A stretch of 64,000 nt of DNA from Nitrobacteraceae bacterium AZCC 2146 (GTDB taxonomy: Bacteria; Pseudomonadota; Alphaproteobacteria; Rhizobiales; Xanthobacteraceae), in contig JBAGRP010000001.1 in NCBI GenBank assembly GCA_036924855.1, positions 2,914,001 through 2,978,000 on the forward strand, given 5' to 3'. Position 1 is the stretch's first letter. Every line of letters begins with the position of its first letter. The position numbers and the translations under genes are program-made. Under the pieces are notes generated by a model, which saw only the letters and a program-made list of their open reading frames with translations, did no database searches and was not told the origin of the DNA. Positions 1-7,356 of this stretch are shown one piece after another.

Positions 1-42
1 CGGGCCAGCGCGACGTTTCGGGTGGCGCCGAAGAAGGCGTGA
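1..42 (+). CDS. possible 3' end of a gene cut by the window edge
   Basis: Reading from base 1, the first frame gives 13 sense codons (ending VAPKKA) and a TGA at 40-42. The composition is compatible with the C-terminus of a protein, but the stretch is too short to identify. The next 120 bases to the start of the flavoprotein gene hold no gene I can support. Confidence 0.25.
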   Translation, partial: RASATFRVAPKKA

Positions 43-162
43 GCATTTCAAGTCCTGCAACAATGAATTGCCAATTGCGATCATTCCGCCGGACCGGCCA
101 AGAGGCCATCTTATCGGGGATGGCGGGCTTGTGCTCGCGGGATATGCTCTTGGGAGATTTCG

Positions 163-792
163 ATGGCCGACACCCATGCCTTTTCAAGCGACGTCGCCTT
201 CACGCCAACGGTGAAAGCCATTCAGGCTCGCAAGGGTTCGCGCCACGCTTATGCGCAGGTCGACGAGAACGGCGGCTGGCGCACCGAGGTCGATGACAAC
301 CTGGCGGCGTTCCTTGCGGAAGCGAGCAGCATGTTCCTGGCCACTGCCAGCGCCGATGGCCAGCCCTATATCCAGCACCGCGGCGGGCCGAAAGGTTTCA
401 TCCGGATTCTCGACAAGCAGACGCTGGCCTTCGCCGACTACAGCGGCAACCGGCAATACATCACTCAGGGCAACCTGGCGGAAAATCCGAAGGCCAACAT
501 CTTCCTGATCGACTACACACATCGCCGCCGCATCAAGATCTGGGGCGAAGCCCGCGTCGTCGAAGACGATCCGGCGTTGCTGACATCGCTGATGCCAGCC
601 GGATACAAGGCGCGACCCGAACAGGTGATCCTGTTCAAGATTGCGGCCTGGGATACCAATTGCCCGCAGCACATCCCGCAGAAATTCGATGCTGCCGATG
701 TCGCCGCGGCGCTGGCGAGCCGCGACGCGCGGATCGCCGAGTTGGAAGCGGAGCTGGCCGCCTTGAAAGATCAGTCAGCTCCCGCTCACTAG
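163..792 (+). CDS. pyridoxamine 5'-phosphate oxidase-related FMN-binding protein
   Basis: A 209-residue protein of the PPOX / split-barrel flavin-binding superfamily. The segment from about residue 50 to 130 has the family pattern: a strand rich in A/S/G (FLATASADGQPYIQHRGG), then FADYSGNRQY, then NPKANIFLIDY and an RRRIKIWGEARVV strand. Such proteins bind FMN or a related cofactor and reduce small substrates; the substrate here is unknown. The last 30 residues form an Ala/Glu-rich helix, probably a coiled coil. The start at 163 is supported by GGGAGATTTCG just before the ATG. It stands alone on the plus strand, convergent with the GST gene. Confidence 0.85.
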   Translation: MADTHAFSSDVAFTPTVKAIQARKGSRHAYAQVDENGGWRTEVDDNLAAFLAEASSMFLATASADGQPYIQHRGGPKGFIRILDKQTLAFADYSGNRQYITQGNLAENPKANIFLIDYTHRRRIKIWGEARVVEDDPALLTSLMPAGYKARPEQVILFKIAAWDTNCPQHIPQKFDAADVAAALASRDARIAELEAELAALKDQSAPAH

Positions 793-800
793 CGGCTGCA

Positions 801-1529
801 TTATGCTGCTTGCCTGGACGGCAACCAGGCGTGGTCCGGATAGAAAAGCTCCATCATCCGGTCGACGTAGTCGGTCAGGTCAGCGTATTCCAATGCGCGC
901 CGTCGCAAGGGGGAATCAAAGAACGGCGTCATCAGGCCGGCAAGGGCGCCGAAGGCGGTCGCATCGGCTCCGCAGGGCTTGTTTCCCATCAGGTAGAGTT
1001 TGCCCGCGAGCAGGACTGACAAGGCCGAGAGCGAACGGGAAGCAAGCTCAAGCGTTTCTTCGGGCGCGTGCCGGCCGAGACCGCTGAGCCGGTAATTGCC
1101 TGCAGCACCAGCTCGCGCGTTGTCGCGCAGGTCCTGGCGGCGATCTTCAGGCGCGCCGTCGAAGAAATGTGCCGGGCCCTTGTCGAAATTCTCCGGAATC
1201 GTCCAGCGCGCACCGACCAGCGCCCAATAAACGTGATGCTCGATCATGCGCTCGATGGCCCAGGCCTGCGCGCGCTGCTGCTGGTCGAGGCCATCGTCGA
1301 AATCGAAGCCGTATTTCTGCTCGATATGTGCCCGGATGAAGGTGGAATCGGCGATGCTGTCGGCTTCGTCATCGATGTAGGGAAGCTGTCCCTTCGGCGA
1401 CGCAGGCGGCATTGCCTTTTGCTTCCGGTAGGCGAGATCGGTCATCTTGAGCTGGACCTCGGTCTTGGTCACGAAAGGGCTGATTTCCGGCAGGCCGAAA
1501 CCGGCGCCGAAGCCGTAAAGAGTAATCAT
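801..1529 (-). CDS. glutathione S-transferase family protein
   Basis: A 242-residue soluble protein with a thioredoxin-like N-terminus (MITLYGFGAGFGLPEISPF, then KGQLPYIDDEADSIADS, the usual cis-Pro and glutathione-contact strand) and a helical C-terminal half. The layout matches the GST superfamily branch related to Faxc/metaxin-like proteins; that subgroup is my judgement. It would conjugate or handle glutathione-linked substrates in the cytoplasm. A 22-bp palindrome lies 46 bp upstream of its start (1575-1596). A near copy sits in front of the neighbouring WYL regulator gene, which suggests control by that regulator. Confidence 0.8.
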   Translation of the reverse strand: MITLYGFGAGFGLPEISPFVTKTEVQLKMTDLAYRKQKAMPPASPKGQLPYIDDEADSIADSTFIRAHIEQKYGFDFDDGLDQQQRAQAWAIERMIEHHVYWALVGARWTIPENFDKGPAHFFDGAPEDRRQDLRDNARAGAAGNYRLSGLGRHAPEETLELASRSLSALSVLLAGKLYLMGNKPCGADATAFGALAGLMTPFFDSPLRRRALEYADLTDYVDRMMELFYPDHAWLPSRQAA

Positions 1530-1562
1530 GCGATGCGTCCCATTCCTGAAATGTGCGGCACA

Positions 1563-1811
1563 CTAACCGGCTGCTGCTGCCACCGTGGTGTCAGCAGCAG
1601 TGCCCGTCGTTGAATTTTGGAAGGCGGAGGCGACCCATTCGCGCCCGACCGCCGATAGAGCGCATAACGACCGCAACCCGAGATCGATAGCCGCCCAGCG
1701 GAGGTCACCTTGAGCCAGGTCGAGCGCAATTATGCGCTCCAACACCCGTGCCCAGAGACGCCAAAGAGGCCCGAGATCTTTGTGGGCGTCGAAACCGTAA
1801 AAAATGATCAT
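1563..1811 (-). pseudogene. short ORF, possible remnant of a second GST-like gene start
   Basis: An 82-codon ORF on the same strand as the GST gene. Its first residues (MIIFYGFDAH) resemble the GST start (MITLYGFGAG), and a copy of the 22-bp palindrome lies 49 bp upstream of its ATG, almost the spacing seen before the GST. After about ten residues the similarity stops, and the C-terminus runs into low-complexity Ala/Thr. This may be a duplicated promoter and start fused to unrelated sequence, or a small real protein that I do not recognise. Confidence 0.35.
1575..1596. promoter_or_regulatory. operator-like palindrome, copy 1
   Basis: Inverted repeat TGCTGCCA-N6-TGTCAGCA, upstream of the GST gene. 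It differs from the copy at 1860-1881 at only two of 22 positions, both in the spacer. Confidence 0.6.
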
Positions 1812-1859
1812 CGGAAAAGCCTTCGTCTGTTAAGGAGATGGCCCGGTATAGCTACCCCC

Positions 1860-1881
1860 TGCTGCCACCATGCTGTCAGCA
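1860..1881. promoter_or_regulatory. operator-like palindrome, copy 2
   Basis: Same TGCTGCCA-N6-TGTCAGCA inverted repeat, between the WYL regulator gene (plus) and the short ORF 1563-1811 (minus). It sits 30 bp before the preferred regulator start, so autoregulation is plausible. Confidence 0.6.
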
Positions 1882-1911
1882 TCGACGGACCACCCTCAAA
1901 AGAGAGCCTTC

Positions 1912-2610
1912 ATGAGACGTGCCGACCGGCTGTTTCAGATCATCCAGGTGCTTCGGCGCACCCGAAAGCCGCTGACGGCTGACGCCATCGCCGCCGAGCT
2001 GGAAACCTCGAAGCGGACGATCTATCGCGATATCGCGACCCTGATGGCGCAGCGCGTGCCGATCCGGGGCGAGGCCGGGATGGGCTACATCCTGGAGCGC
2101 GGCTTCGACATGCCGCCGCTGATGTTGACGCCGGACGAGATCGAGGCTGCCGTGCTCGGCGCGCAATGGGTCGCGGGCCACGCCGATGCTGCGCTCGCCA
2201 AAGCCGCCGAAGATCTGATCGCCAAAATAGCCGACACTGTCCCTGAACGATTGCGGCCATTCGTGCTCGAGCCCGCCAGCCGCGCACGCCCGGGTTGGCG
2301 TGCCGAACCTGATCGTCTCGACATGGTCCTGGTGCGGGCGCACATTCACGCCGGCAAGAAAGTTCGGCTCCGATATCGCGACGAGCATGGTCGCGACAGC
2401 GAACGTACCATCTGGCCGATTGCGGTCGGCTATCTCGAGGCGGTGCGTCTTCTGGCGGCGTGGTGCGAACTGCGCAAGGATTTTCGCAGTTTCCGCACCG
2501 ACCGGGTGGTCGAGGCAACCTATCTCGACGAGAAATATCCCGAGCGTCGCGAAACGTTGCGGATCAAATGGCGCAAGACGCTGGCCTGGGAACAACCGAA
2601 AGACACCTGA
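1912..2610 (+). CDS. YafY-type HTH / WYL-domain transcriptional regulator
   Basis: A 232-residue regulator. Residues 1-60 are a DeoR-like winged helix (RADRLFQIIQVLRR ... TSKRTIYRDIATLMAQRVPI); residues about 130-215 are a WYL ligand-sensing domain (VRLRYRDEHG, then IWPIAVGYLEAVRLLAAWCELRKDFRSFRTDR). The family usually represses or activates a neighbouring gene in response to a small molecule. I start at ATG 1912, preceded by AGAGAG. An in-frame ATG at 1870 is possible but lies inside the operator-like palindrome. The gene diverges from the GST and its stop overlaps the next start (TGATG). Confidence 0.85.
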   Translation: MRRADRLFQIIQVLRRTRKPLTADAIAAELETSKRTIYRDIATLMAQRVPIRGEAGMGYILERGFDMPPLMLTPDEIEAAVLGAQWVAGHADAALAKAAEDLIAKIADTVPERLRPFVLEPASRARPGWRAEPDRLDMVLVRAHIHAGKKVRLRYRDEHGRDSERTIWPIAVGYLEAVRLLAAWCELRKDFRSFRTDRVVEATYLDEKYPERRETLRIKWRKTLAWEQPKDT

Positions 2611-2930
2611 TGACCGTCCTGGATCAAACCTCGCCCAGCCCCTGCCAGGCCTGCGGCGCCTGTTGCTCGTATTCCAGCAACTGGCCGCGCTTCACCATCG
2701 AGGACGATGCGGACCTCGATCTGATCCCGGAGAAGTTCGTCAATGAGCGGTTGTCGGGAATGCGCTGCGAGGGCGACCGCTGCAGCGCGCTGACCGGCAA
2801 GGTTGGCACTGCCACCGCCTGCGGGATCTATGCATTCAGGCCGGAAGTGTGTCGGACCTGCATGCCCGGCGATCCCGAATGCACGATGGCGCGGCGCAGG
2901 CACGGCCTGCCGGTGCTGGCCATCGAATAG
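2610..2930 (+). CDS. YkgJ-family cysteine cluster protein
   Basis: A 106-residue protein with the YkgJ-type cysteine pattern: CQACGACCSY at residues 12-21, then a Cys pair near 53-58 (CEGDRC), then CGIYAFRPEVCRTC. These cysteines are thought to bind a metal or Fe-S centre; the biochemical role is not known. Translation is coupled to the upstream regulator by a TGATG overlap, so the two form an operon. Longer upstream readings of this frame are only the regulator gene seen in another frame. Confidence 0.8.
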   Translation: MTVLDQTSPSPCQACGACCSYSSNWPRFTIEDDADLDLIPEKFVNERLSGMRCEGDRCSALTGKVGTATACGIYAFRPEVCRTCMPGDPECTMARRRHGLPVLAIE

Positions 2931-2941
2931 GCGATGCCGGC

Positions 2942-3361
2942 TCAGGCCGTGGCGTGAGCCAGTTCTTTCTCGTCGAGGTCTTCGTCGTCGAGATCGTCAT
3001 CGACCGGCGTAAAGGTGCTGAGCGGCTTGGTCGACAGCGTGATCGCCTTGCGGTTGCTGTAGGACGATGATCCGACAGGACGCGACACCGACGTCTCGTG
3101 CGACAGCGCGTACAGCGTCGAGCCAACCCGGCCGCCGAGCTGGATCAGCTCGCGTTCGTCGCAACTCGCTGCGATGGAAATCGCCAGCGCATGCAGATGG
3201 CTGCGGCGGTAGCAGAACAGCGCCAGCATCGCACGGACGTCGGACGATACGCTCTCGACGAGTTGCGGCAGGCCATTTTCGTTTGCCCGATACATCGCAC
3301 CGAGCAGATCTTCCTGGACTGGACAGAAATCGTTTTCAAAAGCTTGGCGGCTCGACCACAT
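2942..3361 (-). CDS. conserved hypothetical protein with acidic C-terminus
   Basis: A 139-residue soluble protein with no motif I can name. The N-terminal two thirds look helical (EDLLGAMYRANENGLPQLVES ...); the C-terminus holds an acidic stretch (DDDLDDEDLDEKE). The start at 3361 is chosen because CCGAGGAG lies just upstream of the ATG; the longer frame lacks such a site. It converges with the YkgJ gene, with an 11-bp gap. Confidence 0.6.
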   Translation of the reverse strand: MWSSRQAFENDFCPVQEDLLGAMYRANENGLPQLVESVSSDVRAMLALFCYRRSHLHALAISIAASCDERELIQLGGRVGSTLYALSHETSVSRPVGSSSYSNRKAITLSTKPLSTFTPVDDDLDDEDLDEKELAHATA

Positions 3362-3511
3362 GGCGGTTCTCCTCGGTAATGAGGATGCCGTGCAATTTCC
3401 TAACGCAGGGTTAACCAAGAGCCTTAACGGGCCTGTGGCCCCCTTGAACGGGAACCGCGAATCAGACAAGCGCCGCCGCATTTCCGCCGTGATGGAACCG
3501 GCTCGCGCGCA

Positions 3512-3916
3512 TCAGCTGTTGGCGACGATAAAGATCGCCAGGAAGAAATCAGTGAGGTGGTGCAGCGCCTGATCGATGCCGATCAGCCACCAGAACCACA
3601 AATGCCCCGGCGCGATGCCAAAATGGGAGACGCAGAGTCCCTTGGCGCGGTCGATGGTGATGTGGATGGCGAAATCGATCAATCCAATGAACCACAGCCT
3701 TGGCTGCGCGGCCGCCACAAACAGGGTGGTCAGCACCCCGTGAATGGTGCAATGCGCCAGCAGCGGCAAGGCCCAGCCGGTCTTGCGGTCCTTGCCGAGC
3801 GCCATCCACGACGTCTGCAGGAAAAAATCCGCGACCACGTGTTTGATAGTCAGGATGAGCATCCACCCGACCAGCCCGCCGAGGGCTATCGACGACGACA
3901 TTGCGGGAAACGACAA
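3512..3916 (-). CDS. DUF3307-like integral membrane protein
   Basis: About 134 residues with three to four membrane helices. The pattern HVVADFFLQTSWMALGK, then H near LLAHCTIHG, then FAIHITIDRAKG, then IGIDQALHHLTDFF matches the DUF3307 family (conserved His/Asp residues inside membrane helices). Function unknown. The start is uncertain. A TTG at 3914-3916 has AGAAGGA seven bases upstream; an ATG at 3899-3901 and a longer in-frame start at 3955 are alternatives. Confidence 0.7.
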   Translation of the reverse strand: MSFPAMSSSIALGGLVGWMLILTIKHVVADFFLQTSWMALGKDRKTGWALPLLAHCTIHGVLTTLFVAAAQPRLWFIGLIDFAIHITIDRAKGLCVSHFGIAPGHLWFWWLIGIDQALHHLTDFFLAIFIVANS

Positions 3917-4044
3917 GTGGACGTCCTTCTCACCGGGCCTCAACGGCAGGCGCACAGACCGAAATCTGCACGCTCACCCAATTTATGACACCCCAAAACC
4001 GGGAATGCACGCTATGGAACGAAAAACCCACCGCTTCCTGCTGC

Positions 4045-4893
4045 TCATGTTGCCGAAATTGCCCCTGCCCTGATCTCGCCGATCGCCTTGCGCAATTGGT
4101 CACCTTTGGGATCGCGCGGCACGGCCCGGGCTTGCGAGATCGCAGCCGAGAGATCGGGAAGCACCAGCTTGCCGTCGAATACCGGCTTTGCCAACCCGTC
4201 GATGATCTGGTGCCACGCCGCGAGGCCGTGGCGGTAACCGGTTCCGTAGCCCTCGATCATTGTCGCGGTCTGTACGACCGCCGCGACGGCGTCGGGTTGC
4301 TTGGTCAGGCTGCGGGCGATCATGTGCAGCCAGCGCTCGACCCAGGCCCGCTCCGTGGCATAGCGCACCGACAATAGCCGCCAGCGCCGCAGCGAGGCTT
4401 CGATCTTCAGGCGCTTCACGCCCCACCAGCTGGCGGTGCTGAAGCGGATCGGCACCGTCCGGTGCGAGCAGCCGATGCATTCCAGCGCCCACATGAGAGG
4501 TTCGCCGGCGATCTCCGGCAGCGCCGACACCAGTTCGTCCAAGCGAAAGCGCCTGATATCAACCACCGGCGGCCGCGCCCGATTGACCGGCTCCTGCAGC
4601 TTCAGCTGCGCGATCCGAATGGCGTCGTGATAGCTCATCCGTGCCGCCAGCAGCCGCGCGATCTCGGAGAACAACGCGTCGTCGAGGCCGCGGCGGCCGA
4701 CGAAGCGGCGCAGCCGGTCGCAATACAGCTGCGCATATCTCGGTCCCTGATAATCGATCAGCAGCGCGATGCCCTGCAGAGCCGCGGGTTTCACCGCCTC
4801 GGGCAAGCCGGCCGGCAGACAAGCCGGCGCAGAGTCGTCCTGGCCCGCCATTTCGGCGAGCGTGGAGCGGATGATGGTGATGAAGCCGGCCAC
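4045..4893 (-). CDS. stand-alone DUF6537-like protein (C-terminal part of indolepyruvate oxidoreductase beta-type proteins)
   Basis: A 282-residue protein that matches, from memory of the family, only the C-terminal half of the long IorB-like indolepyruvate:ferredoxin oxidoreductase subunits. The matching segments are LIDYQGPRYAQLYCDRLR (near 45-65), ARLLAARMSYHDAIRIAQLKL (near 83-103), LRRWRLLSVRYATERAWVER (near 170-190) and MIEGYGTGYRHGLAAWHQII (near 213-232). No pyruvate-oxidoreductase gamma-type catalytic domain and no Fe-S or TPP motif is present. It may be a free helper module or a remnant of a split subunit. The next gene upstream on the same strand is the cyclic-nucleotide-binding membrane protein, 15 bp away. 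Confidence 0.6.
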   Translation of the reverse strand: MAGFITIIRSTLAEMAGQDDSAPACLPAGLPEAVKPAALQGIALLIDYQGPRYAQLYCDRLRRFVGRRGLDDALFSEIARLLAARMSYHDAIRIAQLKLQEPVNRARPPVVDIRRFRLDELVSALPEIAGEPLMWALECIGCSHRTVPIRFSTASWWGVKRLKIEASLRRWRLLSVRYATERAWVERWLHMIARSLTKQPDAVAAVVQTATMIEGYGTGYRHGLAAWHQIIDGLAKPVFDGKLVLPDLSAAISQARAVPRDPKGDQLRKAIGEIRAGAISAT

Positions 4894-4908
4894 GGGAATT
4901 CCTGACGC

Positions 4909-5568
4909 TTACGCGGGTTGCGCACCCGCGGGGACCGTCGACGCGTCACGCTGCGCCAGCCGCGCCTCGAGCGTGTCGATGTTCTGGAACAGCCGGGCGC
5001 TGACAAGCCGCAGGAAGAAGAAGCCGAATTCCGGATTCTGCACGTAGAGTTCCTCGACCTGACTGTAGCTGACGCTGAGCACGGTGCCGGCCTCGATGCA
5101 TTCCAGCGTCTGGGTTCGCTCGTTGGACGGCGACAGCATGCCGAATTCGCCGACGATGGCGCCGACCGGCAGCTCGATGCCGGATTCCACCAGCCGGTAG
5201 CGGCCGCTGACGATGTAGAACATGTCCTCGGCCTTCTCGTCCTTGTAGAACAGCGCCTCGCCCGCCTCGCATTTACGTTCAGTCATGAATGGCTTCAGCC
5301 ATTCCATCGACAGGTCGCTGTTGACGGATTTCTTCACGTCGCGGACCAGCTGCAGCATCTGGTGCAGGCGATAGGCATTGAGCGGCAGCAGCACCGCGTG
5401 CAGCGCCACGGTCGGATAATTGTGGGTCGGGATCGATATCGCGATCAGGATGACATTGGTGAGAATGCCGAACACCCGCAGCGGGATCATTGTCCGCATG
5501 GTGCAGGTCGCGACCACGAAGATCGAGGCGAACGCGCTGCCGGCGTGTTGCAGATAGGTCATATCCAT
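4909..5568 (-). CDS. membrane protein with C-terminal cyclic-nucleotide-binding domain
   Basis: A 219-residue protein. Residues 1-75 carry two or three hydrophobic helices (FASIFVVATCTM, FGILTNVILIAISI, ALHAVLLPLNAYRL), an arrangement like Popeye-type proteins. Residues about 85-200 form a CNB/CAP-like beta-roll with EAGEALFYKDEKAEDMFYIVSGRY and GAIVGEFGMLSPSNERTQT, the latter being the phosphate-binding cassette region. It has no HTH, so it is not a CRP-type regulator. It likely senses cAMP or another nucleotide at the membrane. I start at 5568; upstream in-frame sequence lacks support. Confidence 0.75.
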   Translation of the reverse strand: MDMTYLQHAGSAFASIFVVATCTMRTMIPLRVFGILTNVILIAISIPTHNYPTVALHAVLLPLNAYRLHQMLQLVRDVKKSVNSDLSMEWLKPFMTERKCEAGEALFYKDEKAEDMFYIVSGRYRLVESGIELPVGAIVGEFGMLSPSNERTQTLECIEAGTVLSVSYSQVEELYVQNPEFGFFFLRLVSARLFQNIDTLEARLAQRDASTVPAGAQPA

Positions 5569-5774
5569 GGGAGCCAACCGGGTTTCCAGAGAGGGCCGCA
5601 CCGTCCTCCGCCAACGTGAATTGCAGATGACCCGGGCCCTTGCGGCGGCAATATAACCGATCCCCGCCAAATAGCCCGCCCCGCACACTGCGGAAATCCC
5701 ATGGCGGTGCCATCACATTGACGGGCCGACACGGCGCGGGCACGGTCGGTAGCCCGATCCCCAAGGAGAACAAC
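5569..5774. other. divergent intergenic region
   Basis: About 200 bp between the CNB membrane protein gene (minus) and the enoyl-CoA hydratase gene (plus). It must hold both promoters. I see no convincing operator or small gene in it. Confidence 0.5.
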
Positions 5775-6563
5775 ATGTCGGAAACGACGGATACCCCCAG
5801 CGCGCCAATCCTCACCATCGACGGTGCCCGCGCTACCATCCGGCTGAACCGGCCGAAACACCTGAACCGGCTGCAGCCGGCCGACCTCGACATGCTGCTG
5901 GAGCTGTTCGACCGGATCGAGGCCGACCCCTCCGTCCGGGTGCTGGTGCTGACCGGCACCGGTCGGGCCTTCAGCGCCGGCTTCGATCTTGGCGCCATCG
6001 CCGAGCGCGCCACCAGTGAACCGACCGGCGCGGGCTCATCCGGATCGGCCTTCGAAGTGGTCGCCAACCGGCTCGAGGATCTGGCGCTGCCGACGATCTG
6101 CCGGCTCAATGGCGGCGTCTACGGCGGCTCCACCGACCTGGCGCTGGCCTGCGACTTCCGGATCGGCATCGATACCTGCGAAATGTTCATGCCAGCAGCG
6201 CGGCTCGGGCTGCATTATTACAAAAGCGGCATCAAACGCTACGTGACCCGGCTCGGCGTCGACAATGCCAAGCGGCTGTTCCTCACCGCGCAGAAACTCG
6301 AGGCGACCGAGATGCTGCGGATCGGCTATCTCACCGCCACCGCGCCTGAGGAAGCCCTCGACGAAGAGGTGGACAAGCTCGCAAATATTCTCGCCGGCAA
6401 TGCGCCTTTGGCAATGCGCGGCATGAAACGCGCCATCAACGAATTCGCCCGCGGCGAGCTTGATGAAGACGCCGCCGACCAGCGCGCCCGCGACAGCATG
6501 CGCGGCGCGGAGATCAAGGAAGGCATTGCTGCGTTCGCAGAGAAGCGGCCGCCGAGATTTTGA
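5775..6563 (+). CDS. enoyl-CoA hydratase/isomerase family protein
   Basis: A 262-residue crotonase-fold protein. The CoA-binding and oxyanion-hole segments are visible as GRAFSAGFDLGAIAE (near 65-79) and ICRLNGGVYGGSTDLALACDFRIG (near 110-133). The second is unusual in having NGGVYGGS where many hydratases have NGxxxGGG. The start at 5775 has AAGGAG six bases upstream. It is transcribed alone, divergent from the CNB gene, just outside the larger CoA catabolic cluster. Substrate unknown. Confidence 0.85.
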   Translation: MSETTDTPSAPILTIDGARATIRLNRPKHLNRLQPADLDMLLELFDRIEADPSVRVLVLTGTGRAFSAGFDLGAIAERATSEPTGAGSSGSAFEVVANRLEDLALPTICRLNGGVYGGSTDLALACDFRIGIDTCEMFMPAARLGLHYYKSGIKRYVTRLGVDNAKRLFLTAQKLEATEMLRIGYLTATAPEEALDEEVDKLANILAGNAPLAMRGMKRAINEFARGELDEDAADQRARDSMRGAEIKEGIAAFAEKRPPRF

Positions 6564-6568
6564 CACTC

Positions 6569-6639
6569 GTCATTCCCCGGCACACCAATTGGTGCGCCTG
6601 AGGGTGCGCGAGCGCAAGCTCGTGCGAACCCGGAATGAC
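6569..6639. repeat. intergenic palindromic repeat, family A (GTCATTCC...GGAATGAC)
   Basis: Begins GTCATTCC and ends GGAATGAC, with nested inverted repeats between. Related copies lie at 31376-31435 and 32417-32568. It sits between convergent genes and could act as a transcription stop or be a dispersed element. Confidence 0.75.
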
Positions 6640-6659
6640 AGTGTGTTGATGGCAGGAAG

Positions 6660-7352
6660 TTACTCCACAAACGTCGCGACGTCTGGCAGCTGCGCGCGGG
6701 TGGTGCGGTAGCTGTTGACCTTGTGCTCGCGATCCGGAAATCCGAACGAGATGCCGCAGACCACACGACGGTCGTCGCCAAGGCCAAAATGCTGGCGCAC
6801 GACGGCCGAATGAAATGCCAGCGCCGCCTGCGGTACCGTGGCGAGGCCGAGCGCCTGTGCCGCCAGCATGAAATTGTTGACGTAGCCGCCGCAGTCCACG
6901 GCGCCATAGACGCCAAGCGCCTCGTCGGTGGTGATGATCGCCACATGCGGCGCGCCGAAGAAATTGAAATTCTCCAGTGCCTGCTTGGCATAGCCGGCCT
7001 TGTCGCCGCGAACGATGCCCAGGGTGTTGTAGAGCTGAAAACCGCTTTCGCGGCGGCGGTCGAGATAGACGCCGCGGTATTCGCGCGGAAACGGAAAGTC
7101 GCCTGAATTCGGCGTGCCGGCCGCAGCCACAGGATACAGCACATCGCGGAATTTCGTCGTTGCTTCGCCCGACGTGATCGTCACTTGCCAAGGCTGGCTG
7201 TTGCACCACGACGCGGTTTTTTGCGCCGCGCTAAGCACGCGCTCGATGGTAGCGCGTGGCACCTGCTCGGGCTTGTAGGCGCGGCAGGAAAACCGCGAAG
7301 ACAGCAGGTTTTCGAGGATGTCGATCGGCGCGGTGTCTGTTTTCATATCCAT
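6660..7352 (-). CDS. nitroreductase family protein
   Basis: A 230-residue FMN-dependent oxidoreductase of the nitroreductase fold. Visible signatures are LLSSRFSCRAYKPEQVPRA near the N-terminus (FMN phosphate contacts), WCNSQPWQVTITSG, and GGYVNNFMLAAQALGLATVP near residue 150. The physiological substrate is unknown. It is the last gene of the minus-strand catabolic cluster, four bases after the stop of the first acyl-CoA dehydrogenase, so it may supply a reductive step or flavin recycling for that pathway. The start at 7352 follows GGGCGG. Confidence 0.85.
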   Translation of the reverse strand: MDMKTDTAPIDILENLLSSRFSCRAYKPEQVPRATIERVLSAAQKTASWCNSQPWQVTITSGEATTKFRDVLYPVAAAGTPNSGDFPFPREYRGVYLDRRRESGFQLYNTLGIVRGDKAGYAKQALENFNFFGAPHVAIITTDEALGVYGAVDCGGYVNNFMLAAQALGLATVPQAALAFHSAVVRQHFGLGDDRRVVCGISFGFPDREHKVNSYRTTRAQLPDVATFVE

Positions 7353-7356
7353 CGGA

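Noticed and set aside
39..296. Short plus-strand ORF at the left edge
   Set aside because: It overlaps the start of the PPOX gene in another frame and has no coding character.
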